Part shown: in pieces, positions 8,047-16,560 of the stretch | Layout: each line of letters begins with the position of its first letter | Numbering within the stretch: the stretch's first letter is position 1 | DNA from: Clostridia bacterium | Lineage (GTDB): Bacteria > Bacillota > Thermoanaerobacteria > Thermoanaerobacterales > Thermoanaerobacteraceae | Direction of reading: 5' to 3' | Assembly: GCA_012840485.1 (NCBI GenBank) | Contig: DULG01000020.1 | Span: 1-45,889 of the forward strand | DNA: 45,889 nucleotides | Made by a program: the position numbers and the translations under genes | Notes under the pieces: generated by a model | Told to the model about the DNA's origin: nothing | What the model saw: the letters and a program-made list of their open reading frames with translations, nothing else | The model's database searches: none

Positions 8047-8731
8047 TTAAAAGCCTCCTTAACAGGGATTTTTCTTTCTTTACCTCAAAGAAAGCATCTT
8101 TCAAATTTTTGGCGTGCCTTATCATTTTCTTATCCTTGTACTCACTAAGCCTTCGCAGATAAGGAATAGAATAAACGACCGGTATGCCTAAATCTACAGC
8201 AGTGATGTACTTCTTTTTTCCTTTGACTTTATTAACTACTGCGCAGGCCTTACTTACATCTAAAAAGCCGTGAAGCTTTAAGTACTCTATTATTCCAACT
8301 GTTCTTGAAACTGCTGATATGTCATCTTCTAAGACAAACAAAACTCTGTCAGCTTTTAAAAGGGCAGCAACAGCAGGCTCAGAAATTTGCGGCTGCAGGT
8401 CTATAAGAACATAGTCATACTCGCCTGAAATGTCATTAAGAAGCTTTTCTACATCAGCATATTTTAGGTTTTCCTGCATGTGTGGAAAGCCGCCGACTAT
8501 GACGTCAAACTTTTCACCTGCCGGCCTTTGAAGGCAGGCTCTGTAGTCTCCCAAACATGCATTGACAATATTTTTTTCTTTGTCTAAATCAAGCAAAGAC
8601 ACAAAATCTCCGGGAGAAAAGTCTGCTTCCACTGCACACACTTTTTTATCTTCTGACAGCACTCTTGCAAGAGCCAGTGTAAGTGTAGTTTTTCCAACAC
8701 CGCCTTTTGGGCTGAAAACTGTAATAACCAT
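8012..8731 (-). CDS. ParA/MinD-family ATPase, CpaE-like
   Basis: A 239-residue protein with Walker A SPKGGVGKTTLTLALARVL near the N terminus, the EADFSPGDFVSLLDLD motif and YDYVLIDLQPQISEPAVAAL as Walker B. It consists of the ATPase domain alone and lacks a receiver-like front domain. Its place between the CpaB-like and TadA-like genes fits the CpaE/TadZ role in pilus positioning. ATG 8731 is preferred because GGTG sits at good distance; an earlier ATG at 8737 overlaps the cpaB stop. The basic C-terminal tail (LLRRLLNGFKRVKQKDK) could bind membrane. It overlaps tadA by 35 bp. Confidence 0.85.
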   Translation of the reverse strand: MVITVFSPKGGVGKTTLTLALARVLSEDKKVCAVEADFSPGDFVSLLDLDKEKNIVNACLGDYRACLQRPAGEKFDVIVGGFPHMQENLKYADVEKLLNDISGEYDYVLIDLQPQISEPAVAALLKADRVLFVLEDDISAVSRTVGIIEYLKLHGFLDVSKACAVVNKVKGKKKYITAVDLGIPVVYSIPYLRRLSEYKDKKMIRHAKNLKDAFFEVKKEKSLLRRLLNGFKRVKQKDK

Positions 8732-8736
8732 TTTCA

Positions 8737-9282
8737 TCACCTTCTTATTACTTTGAATGAGTTAAGCTTCAAGTACGGCACAAGCTGTGCTGCAGAGTTT
8801 AAATCTGCATTAAGAATTAAGCTTGCTTTGTCAGAATCTTCTTTTACGACTGAGATTACCTTAAAGCCGTCAAGAACTTTAGAGCCTGTCTGGTCAAAAA
8901 CTATAAAGCTTACTGTATCTCCTGACTGAAGTGTTTTTGCTTCTACAGAAGTTATAGGAACTGTCATTACAGCATGGTCAGGACCTAAGGGCTGAGAATC
9001 TTTTGAAGTTAAAATTTCAACTGGAATGAAATCTCCTCTTACTCTTCCTTCCTTCACAACTTTTCCCACAACATCAGCTGGGCTTCTGGCATAGTTAGGT
9101 TTAACTACTGAAGCAGGCACATCAATTGTTTTTACTGCATCCTCTGAAATGACAGTGCCTGCCGGTATATCTTTTTCTACCACAATCACTTTTTCTGTCT
9201 TCTGAATATTCTGCATGAATACAAGCATAAAAGCTGCAGAAACAGCAGCTGTTATTAAAGCAATTTTAATAATCCTGCTCAT
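8737..9282 (-). CDS. cpaB: CpaB/RcpC-like SAF-domain pilus protein
   Basis: A 181-residue protein: an N-terminal membrane anchor (IIKIALITAAVSAAFMLVF), then KVIVVEKDIPAGTVISEDAV, which is the SAF-domain signature, and an RcpC-type C-terminal domain with MTVPITSVEAKTLQSGDTVSFI. CpaB/RcpC proteins stabilise the outer part of Tad pili. It has the expected size for a Gram-positive short form. ATG 9282 follows GGAGGTTCTTT, with a short overlap with the upstream gene. Confidence 0.85.
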   Translation of the reverse strand: MSRIIKIALITAAVSAAFMLVFMQNIQKTEKVIVVEKDIPAGTVISEDAVKTIDVPASVVKPNYARSPADVVGKVVKEGRVRGDFIPVEILTSKDSQPLGPDHAVMTVPITSVEAKTLQSGDTVSFIVFDQTGSKVLDGFKVISVVKEDSDKASLILNADLNSAAQLVPYLKLNSFKVIRR

Positions 9283-9874
9283 AAAGAACCTCCTTTACTA
9301 AAAGCTGTTCAATTTTTAATAAGCCTTCGTTTAGGTCAGTGCATCTGTAGCTTTCACCTAAAAATTTAACTATGCCCTCAATCTGCTTTTTTGCTCTCTC
9401 AACCTCCTTTGAAGGCTCTTTTCTCTTTTCTTCGGCTTGAAGTGAAATATCCAGCACTCCTGTATGCCATCTTGCAGCTTGAGTGTAGACTGCAGGAGGA
9501 GATAGAAGGACTTTTTTCACTGCTTCACCCCAATCTGTGTCTTCATCACTTGCTGTTATGTCGTATATACCGAGGCTTACTATAGAAGAAATTAATATAT
9601 CTCCCGGCTTTCTGTCGTGGACAATAACAGCTACTCTTGTATTTGGTCTTGCTATTCTAAAGCTTTGAAGAGCAGAAACAGCTTCTTTTTCATCTAAAGC
9701 TTTTAAGTCTACAACCAAAACATCAGAAGGGACTCTTGAAGCAGAGTAGAATACATCCTTGATTTTCTCACCGTCTAATTTTCCAATATACTCAAAAACC
9801 AGCTCACCTATCTGCTTTATGGACTCTTTTATTTTCTCCGCTGTTTCTCCTGTGGCAATAATCGAAACAAGCAA
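9266..9874 (-). CDS. TadZ/CpaE receiver-like domain protein
   Basis: A 202-residue protein if read from TTG 9874, which has GGAGG seven bases upstream; an earlier start would run back into the peptidase gene. It shows an alternating strand/helix layout (LLVSIIATGETAEKIKESI, VLVVDLKALDEKEAVSAL, TRVAVIVHDRKPGDILISS, LGIYDITASDEDTDWGEAV) like the atypical receiver domain of TadZ/CpaE. No ATPase motifs follow. A helical tail of about 60 residues replaces them. With the separate ATPase two genes downstream this looks like a CpaE divided into two proteins. The assignment rests on fold pattern and context only. Confidence 0.55.
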   Translation of the reverse strand: MLVSIIATGETAEKIKESIKQIGELVFEYIGKLDGEKIKDVFYSASRVPSDVLVVDLKALDEKEAVSALQSFRIARPNTRVAVIVHDRKPGDILISSIVSLGIYDITASDEDTDWGEAVKKVLLSPPAVYTQAARWHTGVLDISLQAEEKRKEPSKEVERAKKQIEGIVKFLGESYRCTDLNEGLLKIEQLLVKEVLYEQDY

Positions 9875-9890
9875 GCCTGAACCTCCTTCC

Positions 9891-10847
9891 TTACTTAAAA
9901 AAGTCAAGTGGATTTACAGCTCTTCCCCCAATTCTTACCTCAAAGTGAAGGTGAGAACCTGTGCTCTTCCCTGTGGAGCCTACATATCCGATGACATCAC
10001 CGGATTTTACAATTTGTCTCTGCTTAACTGCAATTGATGATAAATGAGCATATCTTGTTTCATACCCTCCATTGTGTGTTATATAAATCACATTACCATA
10101 GCCTCCATTCCAACCTGCATAACCTACTTCTCCATCAGCTGCAGCTATAACAATTGTCCCTGTAGGTGCTGCAATATCTATTCCACTATGAAAGCCCATT
10201 GTCTCATATACTGGATCAACTCTCGGACCAAAACCTGAAGTAATTCTATATACTCCTGGTACTGGCCACTTAAAATTTTTCTCTACTGCTATCCAATTGT
10301 CCGGCAAATTTGCTGCTGAATTTAATAAAAGCGAAAAATCAAACTCAATAAATTCTTTAACTTTTTCTTTCTCTGAGGCAGAAAAGTTTAAAAGATTTAA
10401 AACTTCATCTAAACTTCTAAGTTTATAAATCGGATATACTTCTACTATTTCATTTGGTGGTTCACCTGACCGCTCTTCCACTTCATCAACCTTTTCAATA
10501 AACATTTTTGCAAGTTCTTCTATTTCATAAGAATTTGCTTTGCTAAAATCCTGTTGAAATCTCACAGCATCTATAGCAACAAGCTGCCTCCAGTTAATCT
10601 GTACTCTTTCGCTATACTTGCTTCCGGTGCTTTCGCTGACTTTATTTGCCACATCAATATACATTTTTATCTGTTCTGTATTAATTAAAGGCAGCTTCTC
10701 TGCTCCAGTAATAGGACCTGCAAAAAGAAGAGCTATCAATAAAAAAGGAATTAACACTGCAAAGATTAAAAATTTAATAATATCTTTTATATCAAATTCA
10801 AAAAAAGATAATAAAACTTTAGACAGGGTTTTAGCAAGTGCGGACAT
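9891..10847 (-). CDS. M23-family cell wall peptidase, membrane anchored
   Basis: A 318-residue protein. One membrane helix (ILIFAVLIPFLLIALLF-like, about residues 22-42) anchors it, a helical stalk follows, and the C-terminal 130 residues form an M23 (LytM) metallopeptidase: ITSGFGPRVDPVYETMGFHSGIDIAAPTG gives the H-x3-D zinc motif and SHLHFEVR the second zinc motif. In transfer operons such an enzyme opens peptidoglycan for the machine, as VirB1 does. It lies between VirB4 and the Tad genes and overlaps VirB4 by one base. The ribosome binding site is GGAGGTGG. Confidence 0.88.
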   Translation of the reverse strand: MSALAKTLSKVLLSFFEFDIKDIIKFLIFAVLIPFLLIALLFAGPITGAEKLPLINTEQIKMYIDVANKVSESTGSKYSERVQINWRQLVAIDAVRFQQDFSKANSYEIEELAKMFIEKVDEVEERSGEPPNEIVEVYPIYKLRSLDEVLNLLNFSASEKEKVKEFIEFDFSLLLNSAANLPDNWIAVEKNFKWPVPGVYRITSGFGPRVDPVYETMGFHSGIDIAAPTGTIVIAAADGEVGYAGWNGGYGNVIYITHNGGYETRYAHLSSIAVKQRQIVKSGDVIGYVGSTGKSTGSHLHFEVRIGGRAVNPLDFFK

Positions 10848-12628
10848 TAATTACCACCTCCTGTCAAATACTGCATTTCATAAGGTGCTGCTTCAATCTT
10901 TATGTGAATTCTCTGTGTACCTGCAACAAAAAGCCCTTCTCCTCTTTTTGCACTTACTAAAAGGTCATGCTCTGCTTCAGAAAGGTTCATAAGAGCTGTT
11001 ATTGCTTCTAAGTCTTTTTCTCCTTGAGCAAGAAGAAGTTTGTAAGTAGGATTATCCAGCAGTGCTTGGCCGTACCTCTGCACTTCAGGTGCTAAAAAGT
11101 CTATAACGTTCTGGCTTATGACAATTAAGCTTCCATTGTACTTCCTTATTCTCTTTGATGTATCCCTCAGAAACGCTATTGCCTGAGGCGTCTGAGGGTC
11201 AACAAGCATCCATGCTTCATCCACAACTAAAACAGTTCTTTCTCTTCTATCTCTCTCTAAAATGTTCCATGCAAAAGAAAGAACGTTGAAGTACTGCGCT
11301 CTCTTAACTTGGTCTTCAGCATTCTGCAAATCATGAACATCAAAAACAATAAAATCGGAGTCAGCCTCCACAGCAGTTGGGCCTGCCCATAAATATGAGT
11401 CTGCTCCTTCTGCTGCTCTTTTTAAAAGTACTGCCAATCTTGTGTATGTCTCAGGATTTTCTTCCGCCTTTTTCACACAGTATTCATAAAGCTCTTTCAC
11501 AGTAGGCCATTTATCATTAGGAACATCTCTTGGGTCTGTATCCCATGTTATTCCTGCTGCCTTATACACTTCCACTAGTGCATCTTCTAAAGCTGCTTTT
11601 TCTGTGTCCGTAAGGTCTCTGAGGTATAAGCTGAAGAAGGTTCTTAAAGTCTGTATGTGTAAAGCTAAAGGGCTTTGTAATCTACTATTTTCTTCCTCTT
11701 CTTCCTCAACAGGCCTCAATCTTACCTGCAGTGGATTTATCTTTCCTTCTCCACCCGTGCAGTTAATCCAGACTCCTCCGAGCCTATGACACATATCTTT
11801 GTACTCTCGCTCGGGGTCTATAATTATGATTCTGCTTCCCTGCATGTACTCTCTTAAAAGAAGCATTTTAGCAGTAAAGCTCTTTCCTGCGCCGGGCTTT
11901 GCAAGAATAGTCCAGTTGGAGTTTGTCCTGTCTCCACCACGCTTCCATATGTCAACTAAAATCAATCCTCCATCTCTGTCTTTTCCCAAAACAACACCGC
12001 TTCCATCGTTTATGCCTGAAGCAGTGAAGGGAAAGGAGGCAGCAACAGTTTCAGCAGGCATATTTCTTGCCCCTGCTTCTTTCACCTCATCCGGCAGTGT
12101 GCAGAAGGGTCCTGCTGCTTTAAGTCCCTCTTCTTGGCGGAATATAAGTACTCTGCCCCTCATACCTGAAGCTGCTAAAGAAGCCTCAACCTGACGTGTT
12201 CTTCTATCAAGCTCCTGCTGATTAGAGGCAAGGACCATAATGATGACAGTAACGTAAAATACCTGCTGCTGTTCCTGGTCTATTTTTCTCATTAATTCTT
12301 CTGCATCTTTTAAAGCCTGCTCTGTTCTTTGCATTGTGAGGGCATTTCCTCCTATTTCAAGCCTGCCTATATATTCACCAATAGCCTTATTTAAGCTATT
12401 TATTAAATCTGTAGGATCAGTAGGCTCAATGTGGACAGAACACACTACACCCTGCATTCCTGCAATTCTTGAAAGCCATGCAGCATTTACTTTTGGAGGA
12501 TAGCCTGCAATGACTAGGATTCTTGCAAGCTGGTCATTAAATACTACCTGCCTTGCATTAAATTCAAGAGCTTGCGGTGAAATCATATCAATTAATCCTG
12601 TAAGCACATTTACTTCTTTTTTCTTCAC
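10847..12628 (-). CDS. virB4: VirB4-family conjugation ATPase
   Basis: A 593-residue protein from GTG 12628 (GAGGTG at eight bases); an alternative GTG lies at 12637. The first 200 residues form the VirB4 front domain (QQVFYVTVIIMVLASNQQEL). The ATPase domain follows with Walker A LAKPGAGKSFTAKMLLL, then RIIIIDPEREYKDM, Walker B RTVLVVDEAWMLVDPQ and a later SLIVISQNVIDF. VirB4 powers substrate transfer and machine assembly. It is preceded by a TraC-like gene that resembles the front part of longer VirB4 proteins. Confidence 0.92.
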   Translation of the reverse strand: MKKKEVNVLTGLIDMISPQALEFNARQVVFNDQLARILVIAGYPPKVNAAWLSRIAGMQGVVCSVHIEPTDPTDLINSLNKAIGEYIGRLEIGGNALTMQRTEQALKDAEELMRKIDQEQQQVFYVTVIIMVLASNQQELDRRTRQVEASLAASGMRGRVLIFRQEEGLKAAGPFCTLPDEVKEAGARNMPAETVAASFPFTASGINDGSGVVLGKDRDGGLILVDIWKRGGDRTNSNWTILAKPGAGKSFTAKMLLLREYMQGSRIIIIDPEREYKDMCHRLGGVWINCTGGEGKINPLQVRLRPVEEEEEENSRLQSPLALHIQTLRTFFSLYLRDLTDTEKAALEDALVEVYKAAGITWDTDPRDVPNDKWPTVKELYEYCVKKAEENPETYTRLAVLLKRAAEGADSYLWAGPTAVEADSDFIVFDVHDLQNAEDQVKRAQYFNVLSFAWNILERDRRERTVLVVDEAWMLVDPQTPQAIAFLRDTSKRIRKYNGSLIVISQNVIDFLAPEVQRYGQALLDNPTYKLLLAQGEKDLEAITALMNLSEAEHDLLVSAKRGEGLFVAGTQRIHIKIEAAPYEMQYLTGGGN

Positions 12629-12633
12629 ATGAA

Positions 12634-13266
12634 TCACCTCGCATTAAAAATGGGTGGTAAGTATAGTCCATTAAAAGCTGGTGCTCTTTCAAATGCTGCC
12701 TGTGATGGGTGGCTGAAGCTGAAAAGAAGGTCTATTATGTCTTGGTCCTGCGCTAATTCTACTTTTAGACCAGACTTTTCAAGGTTGTTGGCAAGCTCAT
12801 GGGCTTTTGCTTTTAATTCGTCTTTTTCTTTACTTGAGAGCATAATAAAAAAGCGCCTTTCTATTGCTTCACCGCTTGTAACAATAGAAGCAACGTATTT
12901 TAAGTACTCCTGAAGAAGTCTCTTTTTAATTACGCTTGTTTCCTCCCTTGATTTTGTCTGAAGAAAATTAATATAAGGGTCAAGGTCTACTGGTCTTCCC
13001 ATAGAAAATATCTGCATGGACTCTTTAAAGCCGTTTAAAGCTTCATATACTGTCTGTATTATTCTCTTCTTTTCATTTTCGCTTTTTAAGCCGATGTTCA
13101 ATGGCATAACCTTTAAAACACATACATATCTTCCGTCTTTGAGTAAAATCATATCTTCTGTAACATCTTTCACAGGAAGCCACTCTTGCACAGCCTTTCT
13201 TTTCTGCTCTTCTATTTTTGCCTTATCTTTTTTTACAGCCTTTTCTTTTTTAAAAATTCCAATCAA
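12634..13266 (-). CDS. TraC-like protein associated with VirB4
   Basis: A 210-residue protein from TTG 13266, whose TTGA overlaps the PrgI stop; GGGAGG lies nine bases upstream. The body (VKDVTEDMILLKDGRYVCVL, ESMQIFSMGRPVDLDPYINF) is the pattern found at the front of many Gram-positive VirB4/TraC proteins or as a separate TraC-like protein between PrgI and VirB4. Because VirB4 has its own front domain and good start signal, this looks like a natural two-gene arrangement and not a frameshift. It probably sits on the cytoplasmic side of the channel. Confidence 0.7.
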   Translation of the reverse strand: MIGIFKKEKAVKKDKAKIEEQKRKAVQEWLPVKDVTEDMILLKDGRYVCVLKVMPLNIGLKSENEKKRIIQTVYEALNGFKESMQIFSMGRPVDLDPYINFLQTKSREETSVIKKRLLQEYLKYVASIVTSGEAIERRFFIMLSSKEKDELKAKAHELANNLEKSGLKVELAQDQDIIDLLFSFSHPSQAAFERAPAFNGLYLPPIFNAR

Positions 13267-13568
13267 TCTCTGCAACCTCCCTGCACATAAAGGTATCTTT
13301 TTTGCTTTTTAGTCCAATTTAGATAGGATTTGATTAAACTAAATACGCTGTTTCCATCTGGACCGGGAACAACTGCAAAGTAAGAAAGCCCTGTTAAAAT
13401 AAGTACTATCAAATACCTTATGATAGACTTCGTAAAAATTGATAATATTAAATAAACAAATAGACCTATTGAAAGTCCAATAAGTACAAAAAAGAGCTCT
13501 TTCCATCCAAAGCCCGGAAAAAACTCAAACTTTACAGAAATATTTTTGGGCACTTGATACAAAAACAT
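13263..13568 (-). CDS. prgI: PrgI-family conjugation membrane protein
   Basis: A 101-residue protein with YQVPKNISVKFEFFPGFGWK at the front, two adjacent membrane helices (LFFVLIGLSIGLFVYLILSI, YLIVLILTGLSYFAVV) and the ending IKSYLNWTKKQKRYLY typical of PrgI (a VirB3-like component). ATG 13568 overlaps the TGA of the VirB6-like gene; TTG 13562 is an alternative with better spacing from GAGAGGG. PrgI regularly precedes VirB4 in Gram-positive transfer operons, as here. Confidence 0.85.
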   Translation of the reverse strand: MFLYQVPKNISVKFEFFPGFGWKELFFVLIGLSIGLFVYLILSIFTKSIIRYLIVLILTGLSYFAVVPGPDGNSVFSLIKSYLNWTKKQKRYLYVQGGCRD

Positions 13569-14425
13569 CACCCTCTCATAATCATTTTTCTCATTAAATA
13601 CATGCTTCCTGCAGATTGTGCTGTCTGCCCAACTGCACTCCCAACGCCGGTATGATATGCAAACTGCCTCAAAACAGATGGGGTCTTAAAAGCTACCCAC
13701 AGCCAGCCTATAAGCATTAATTTACTCAAAATCTCACTCGTAAAATACATATTTGCAATTGTAGATAAAAATCCTCTAATCATAAATGTCTGTACCGCTT
13801 GAGATAGTGATAATACAACAAGCTCTCTCCACCATACAGACCACACACCTTCATCTGGCCGTGTAAGTCCCACTGCCATAATTGGACCTGAAACAGCTAT
13901 AAAAGCAATTTCAACAGCTCTTATTGCAGTTTGAATTAAAATTAAAATCCATATCACTATTACTGCTAAAAGAATTAGCAGTAAAGCAGTTGACATTTGC
14001 GAAATGCCTGAAACTATATTTGAAACAGGATTTTCAAGATTGACAGCAGGTAAAGCAGCTACTTCTTTTGCTAAATCTGCACCAAAAGTATATACCTTTG
14101 TAACTAACCACGGCGAAGTTGAAACCATTGCAGCAGCAAAAGCAGTTCTTTTGATAAGTTCTAAGGGCTGTGCTGAAGAATCTCCTGAGTTGTACAAAAT
14201 ATATGTCTTTAGTGCCTCAGCTGCAACCTTTAAAGCAAGTAATGTTCCTGCAATTATTTGAGCTAATTTAATCCCATTTGTGATATATGGAGTATTAAGT
14301 ATCTTAAGAGCAACTGCCATTTCGTCGCCAAAAAATGATGTAAACATGCTTATTAAACTTTCAAGCAAATTTTGAAAAAAATTTGTAACTGCATCTGAAA
14401 TCATGTTTGTGATAGCACTAAACAA
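13568..14425 (-). CDS. VirB6/TrbL-like transfer channel protein
   Basis: A 285-residue polytopic protein. An amphipathic N-terminal region (MISDAVTNFFQNLLESLISM) is followed by five or so hydrophobic helices, among them GIKLAQIIAGTLLALKVAAE, LLILLAVIVIWILILIQTAI and a tryptophan-rich one (KLMLIGWLWVAF). This is the pattern of TrbL/VirB6 proteins that form the inner-membrane channel. TTG 14425 is supported by GGAGG seven bases upstream. It follows the pilin gene with a hairpin in between. Confidence 0.8.
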   Translation of the reverse strand: MFSAITNMISDAVTNFFQNLLESLISMFTSFFGDEMAVALKILNTPYITNGIKLAQIIAGTLLALKVAAEALKTYILYNSGDSSAQPLELIKRTAFAAAMVSTSPWLVTKVYTFGADLAKEVAALPAVNLENPVSNIVSGISQMSTALLLILLAVIVIWILILIQTAIRAVEIAFIAVSGPIMAVGLTRPDEGVWSVWWRELVVLSLSQAVQTFMIRGFLSTIANMYFTSEILSKLMLIGWLWVAFKTPSVLRQFAYHTGVGSAVGQTAQSAGSMYLMRKMIMRG

Positions 14426-14443
14426 AAAATCACCTCCAAAGAA

Positions 14444-14470
14444 AAGGGGACGGATTTCAAACCGTCCTCT
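14444..14470 (-). terminator. Hairpin after the VirB2-like gene, probable attenuator
   Basis: On the minus strand AAG-A-GGACGG, loop TTTGAAAT, CCGTCC-C-CTTTTC forms directly at the stop codon of the VirB2-like gene. The T tract is broken by a C, so partial read-through into the VirB6 gene is plausible. That would give more pilin than channel mRNA. Confidence 0.6.
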
Positions 14471-14712
14471 TATTTAAAATAAGCTAAAACAACTTTAACA
14501 AGTGATGCTGCACTCATTCCTATTGCTCCAGCAATTAAAACATTTCTAATAGCTCTGTTATGAGCCGCTGTTACAGAAGGATCTCCATCTCCCATTTGTT
14601 TCATCAAAGCATGATATCCTATAGCTGCACCAGAAGCAGCAGGAATGAGATATAAAATCCATGTAAGAGCATCATTTAAAAGTTGAAAAGCGCCTGTAAC
14701 TAATGTTGGCAT
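14470..14712 (-). CDS. VirB2/TrbC-like pilin-type membrane protein
   Basis: An 80-residue protein with two hydrophobic helices (LTWILYLIPAASGAAIGYHAL and VLIAGAIGMSAASLVKVVLAY) around a polar loop with GDGDPSVTAAHNRAIRN. Size and layout match VirB2-like or Maff2-like proteins of Gram-positive conjugative elements. There is no clear cleavable signal. AAGGAGGAGA precedes ATG. It lies between the coupling protein and VirB6, and a terminator-like hairpin follows at once. Confidence 0.7.
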   Translation of the reverse strand: MPTLVTGAFQLLNDALTWILYLIPAASGAAIGYHALMKQMGDGDPSVTAAHNRAIRNVLIAGAIGMSAASLVKVVLAYFK

Positions 14713-14724
14713 AAAATCTCCTCC

Positions 14725-16560
14725 TTACCTTAATTTTGATAATAAATTCTCATTAGTTCTCTCTGTCTCTTTACTTCTACCTTCTTCTAAAAGACTAATA
14801 TCAGGTATCCATGTAGGTACTGACACCACCTCCTTTTTAAGTTCTTCTAAAGCAGAAGGAATTAAGTCTTTTGCTGCAGACCATTTAGAAAGGTCAGGTA
14901 AAGGAAGCCATGCAGGATTTTGTCTTGCCTGAAGTATAAGTGCTCTATCATGTGGCCATCTTAAGACTTCATCGGGAGTAAGTAGTGACCTTCCTATCAA
15001 ACCTTCTGATGTTCCATGACTGTAATCAGTATGTTTAACTTGGGAAGAGTAGCTTTCAGTCCTTATTGTGTACTGTCCAGTTTTACCGCTTATTATCTTT
15101 GCTGTTTCTAAATCTGTTGTTAGTATATATACCCATGTAGCACAGTTTCCTGTAATTATCTGAGCTAATTCTCTATATTTCGCTTTAATCATTGATATGT
15201 CCTGAACAGCCAGTAAAAACCTCATATTGCGCCCTGCTGCTACAGTAATTTTTTTATCAAAGTCAGGTATTGGAGGAAGATTACCAAACTCGTCCAGAAT
15301 AAAGTTTACTCGTTGCGCAAGTCTTCCTCCTCCTTTATTTGCAAGGTCAACTAAAGATTGATAGGCTTGTGAAATATACATTGTAGCCAGTACATTTCTT
15401 GTTGCCCTCTCATCAGGAATTACTATAAATACCGCTGTCTTTTCTTTCCCTGCAGCATCTAAATTGTGGTCCTGCTTAGATGTAAGCCAGATAACCGCAG
15501 GATCTGACCATAGCCTAAGCTGTGCTGCTGTTCCTGTGAATATGGAGCTTCTTAATCTATCTTCTGATAAGGCTGCAACTCCATAGGCTGAAGCAGCAAG
15601 ATGTGTATAGGGTAACGACTTAAAATACCTATCTAATAATTCTCCTCCATTTGCGCCTAAGCGGTGGAGCATTTCATAAGCACTGCCTAAATGCCTTGCC
15701 TCATTTGGTGCAGAAGAAGCAACGGCAAGTATCAAAGCAGCCGTTAAACTTTCCTGTGATTGAGGCCATATAGGGTCTACTCCTATTTGTGGCTGTTGAT
15801 TTGTTATTATGTTCGCTATGTCCCATGCACTCTGACTTGCACCAGAATAATCACCAGCTTCAAAATAAGATACCACTTCTAAAACAGGATTCCACTGATT
15901 CCCTTGATATGGATTTCTTAAGTCAATTAGAACAACTTTATATCCAAGCTTTTTTAGGTATTCTGATGTATAGCTGTACAGTTCTCCTTTGGGGTCAGAT
16001 ACAATCATACTTTCTCCTGTTTTTGCAATAGCCCATATCGTTGGTAGCATTATTCTTCTTGATTTACCACTTCTTGTTGAGCCAATAACTAAGCAGTGAG
16101 TATCTCCTGTATCAATCCATGCCTTCCCTGCAGCAGAATTAAACCCGACAATAAAGCCCCCTTTCGGGGGGTTGTTGTTGCTCAAATTCCACACAGTAAA
16201 AGTTTTTGATATTTCTTTTTCTGTTCTCCACCTTGCGGTTCCATATTCTCCTCTTCCTGCTGCTTCAGGAAGACCCAACTCATCAGTTTTTCTTTTTCTC
16301 CTTCCATAGATAGGAAAAAGTACAGAAATTAAAGCTGCAAAAACAGCGGGCTGTAACCACAGCCATGAGGTCTTCACATCTTCTTTTTTGAGCAGTAAAG
16401 ATATTCCCGATAAAGGTTTCTCTTTTATATATGCCTCCCATTTAGGAAGGCCTTCTTTAAAGCCGTAATCTTTAGCGTAAATCGGGAAAAGCAGCAAAAA
16501 AGGTGCAAATAAAAAATCAAGCATGAGAATTAAAGTGGCTATTATAGCTCTAAATCTCAC
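14725..16560 (-). CDS. virD4: VirD4/TraG-type coupling protein
   Basis: A 611-residue protein from GTG 16560, whose AAGGGGTG lies at good distance; it overlaps the relaxase end by 11 bp. Two N-terminal helices (IIATLILMLDFLFAPFLLLF and WLWLQPAVFAALISVLFPIY) anchor it. Walker A is VIGSTRSGKSRRIMLPT, a conserved SMIVSDPKGELYSYTSEYL follows, and Walker B is NFILDEFGNLPPIPDF. It links the relaxase-DNA complex to the channel. A hairpin-forming GC tract at 16156-16171 encodes NNNPPKGG inside the gene. Confidence 0.93.
   Translation of the reverse strand: MRFRAIIATLILMLDFLFAPFLLLFPIYAKDYGFKEGLPKWEAYIKEKPLSGISLLLKKEDVKTSWLWLQPAVFAALISVLFPIYGRRKRKTDELGLPEAAGRGEYGTARWRTEKEISKTFTVWNLSNNNPPKGGFIVGFNSAAGKAWIDTGDTHCLVIGSTRSGKSRRIMLPTIWAIAKTGESMIVSDPKGELYSYTSEYLKKLGYKVVLIDLRNPYQGNQWNPVLEVVSYFEAGDYSGASQSAWDIANIITNQQPQIGVDPIWPQSQESLTAALILAVASSAPNEARHLGSAYEMLHRLGANGGELLDRYFKSLPYTHLAASAYGVAALSEDRLRSSIFTGTAAQLRLWSDPAVIWLTSKQDHNLDAAGKEKTAVFIVIPDERATRNVLATMYISQAYQSLVDLANKGGGRLAQRVNFILDEFGNLPPIPDFDKKITVAAGRNMRFLLAVQDISMIKAKYRELAQIITGNCATWVYILTTDLETAKIISGKTGQYTIRTESYSSQVKHTDYSHGTSEGLIGRSLLTPDEVLRWPHDRALILQARQNPAWLPLPDLSKWSAAKDLIPSALEELKKEVVSVPTWIPDISLLEEGRSKETERTNENLLSKLR

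Noticed and set aside
3369-9874. Prepilin peptidase and secretin of the Tad system
   Set aside because: No protein with peptidase or secretin features is in the cluster. A secretin is not expected in a Gram-positive cell envelope.
10847-13266. VirB4 split by a frameshift
   Set aside because: Both parts have good start signals, and the longer part already contains a VirB4 front domain. A separate TraC-like gene after PrgI is a known arrangement.
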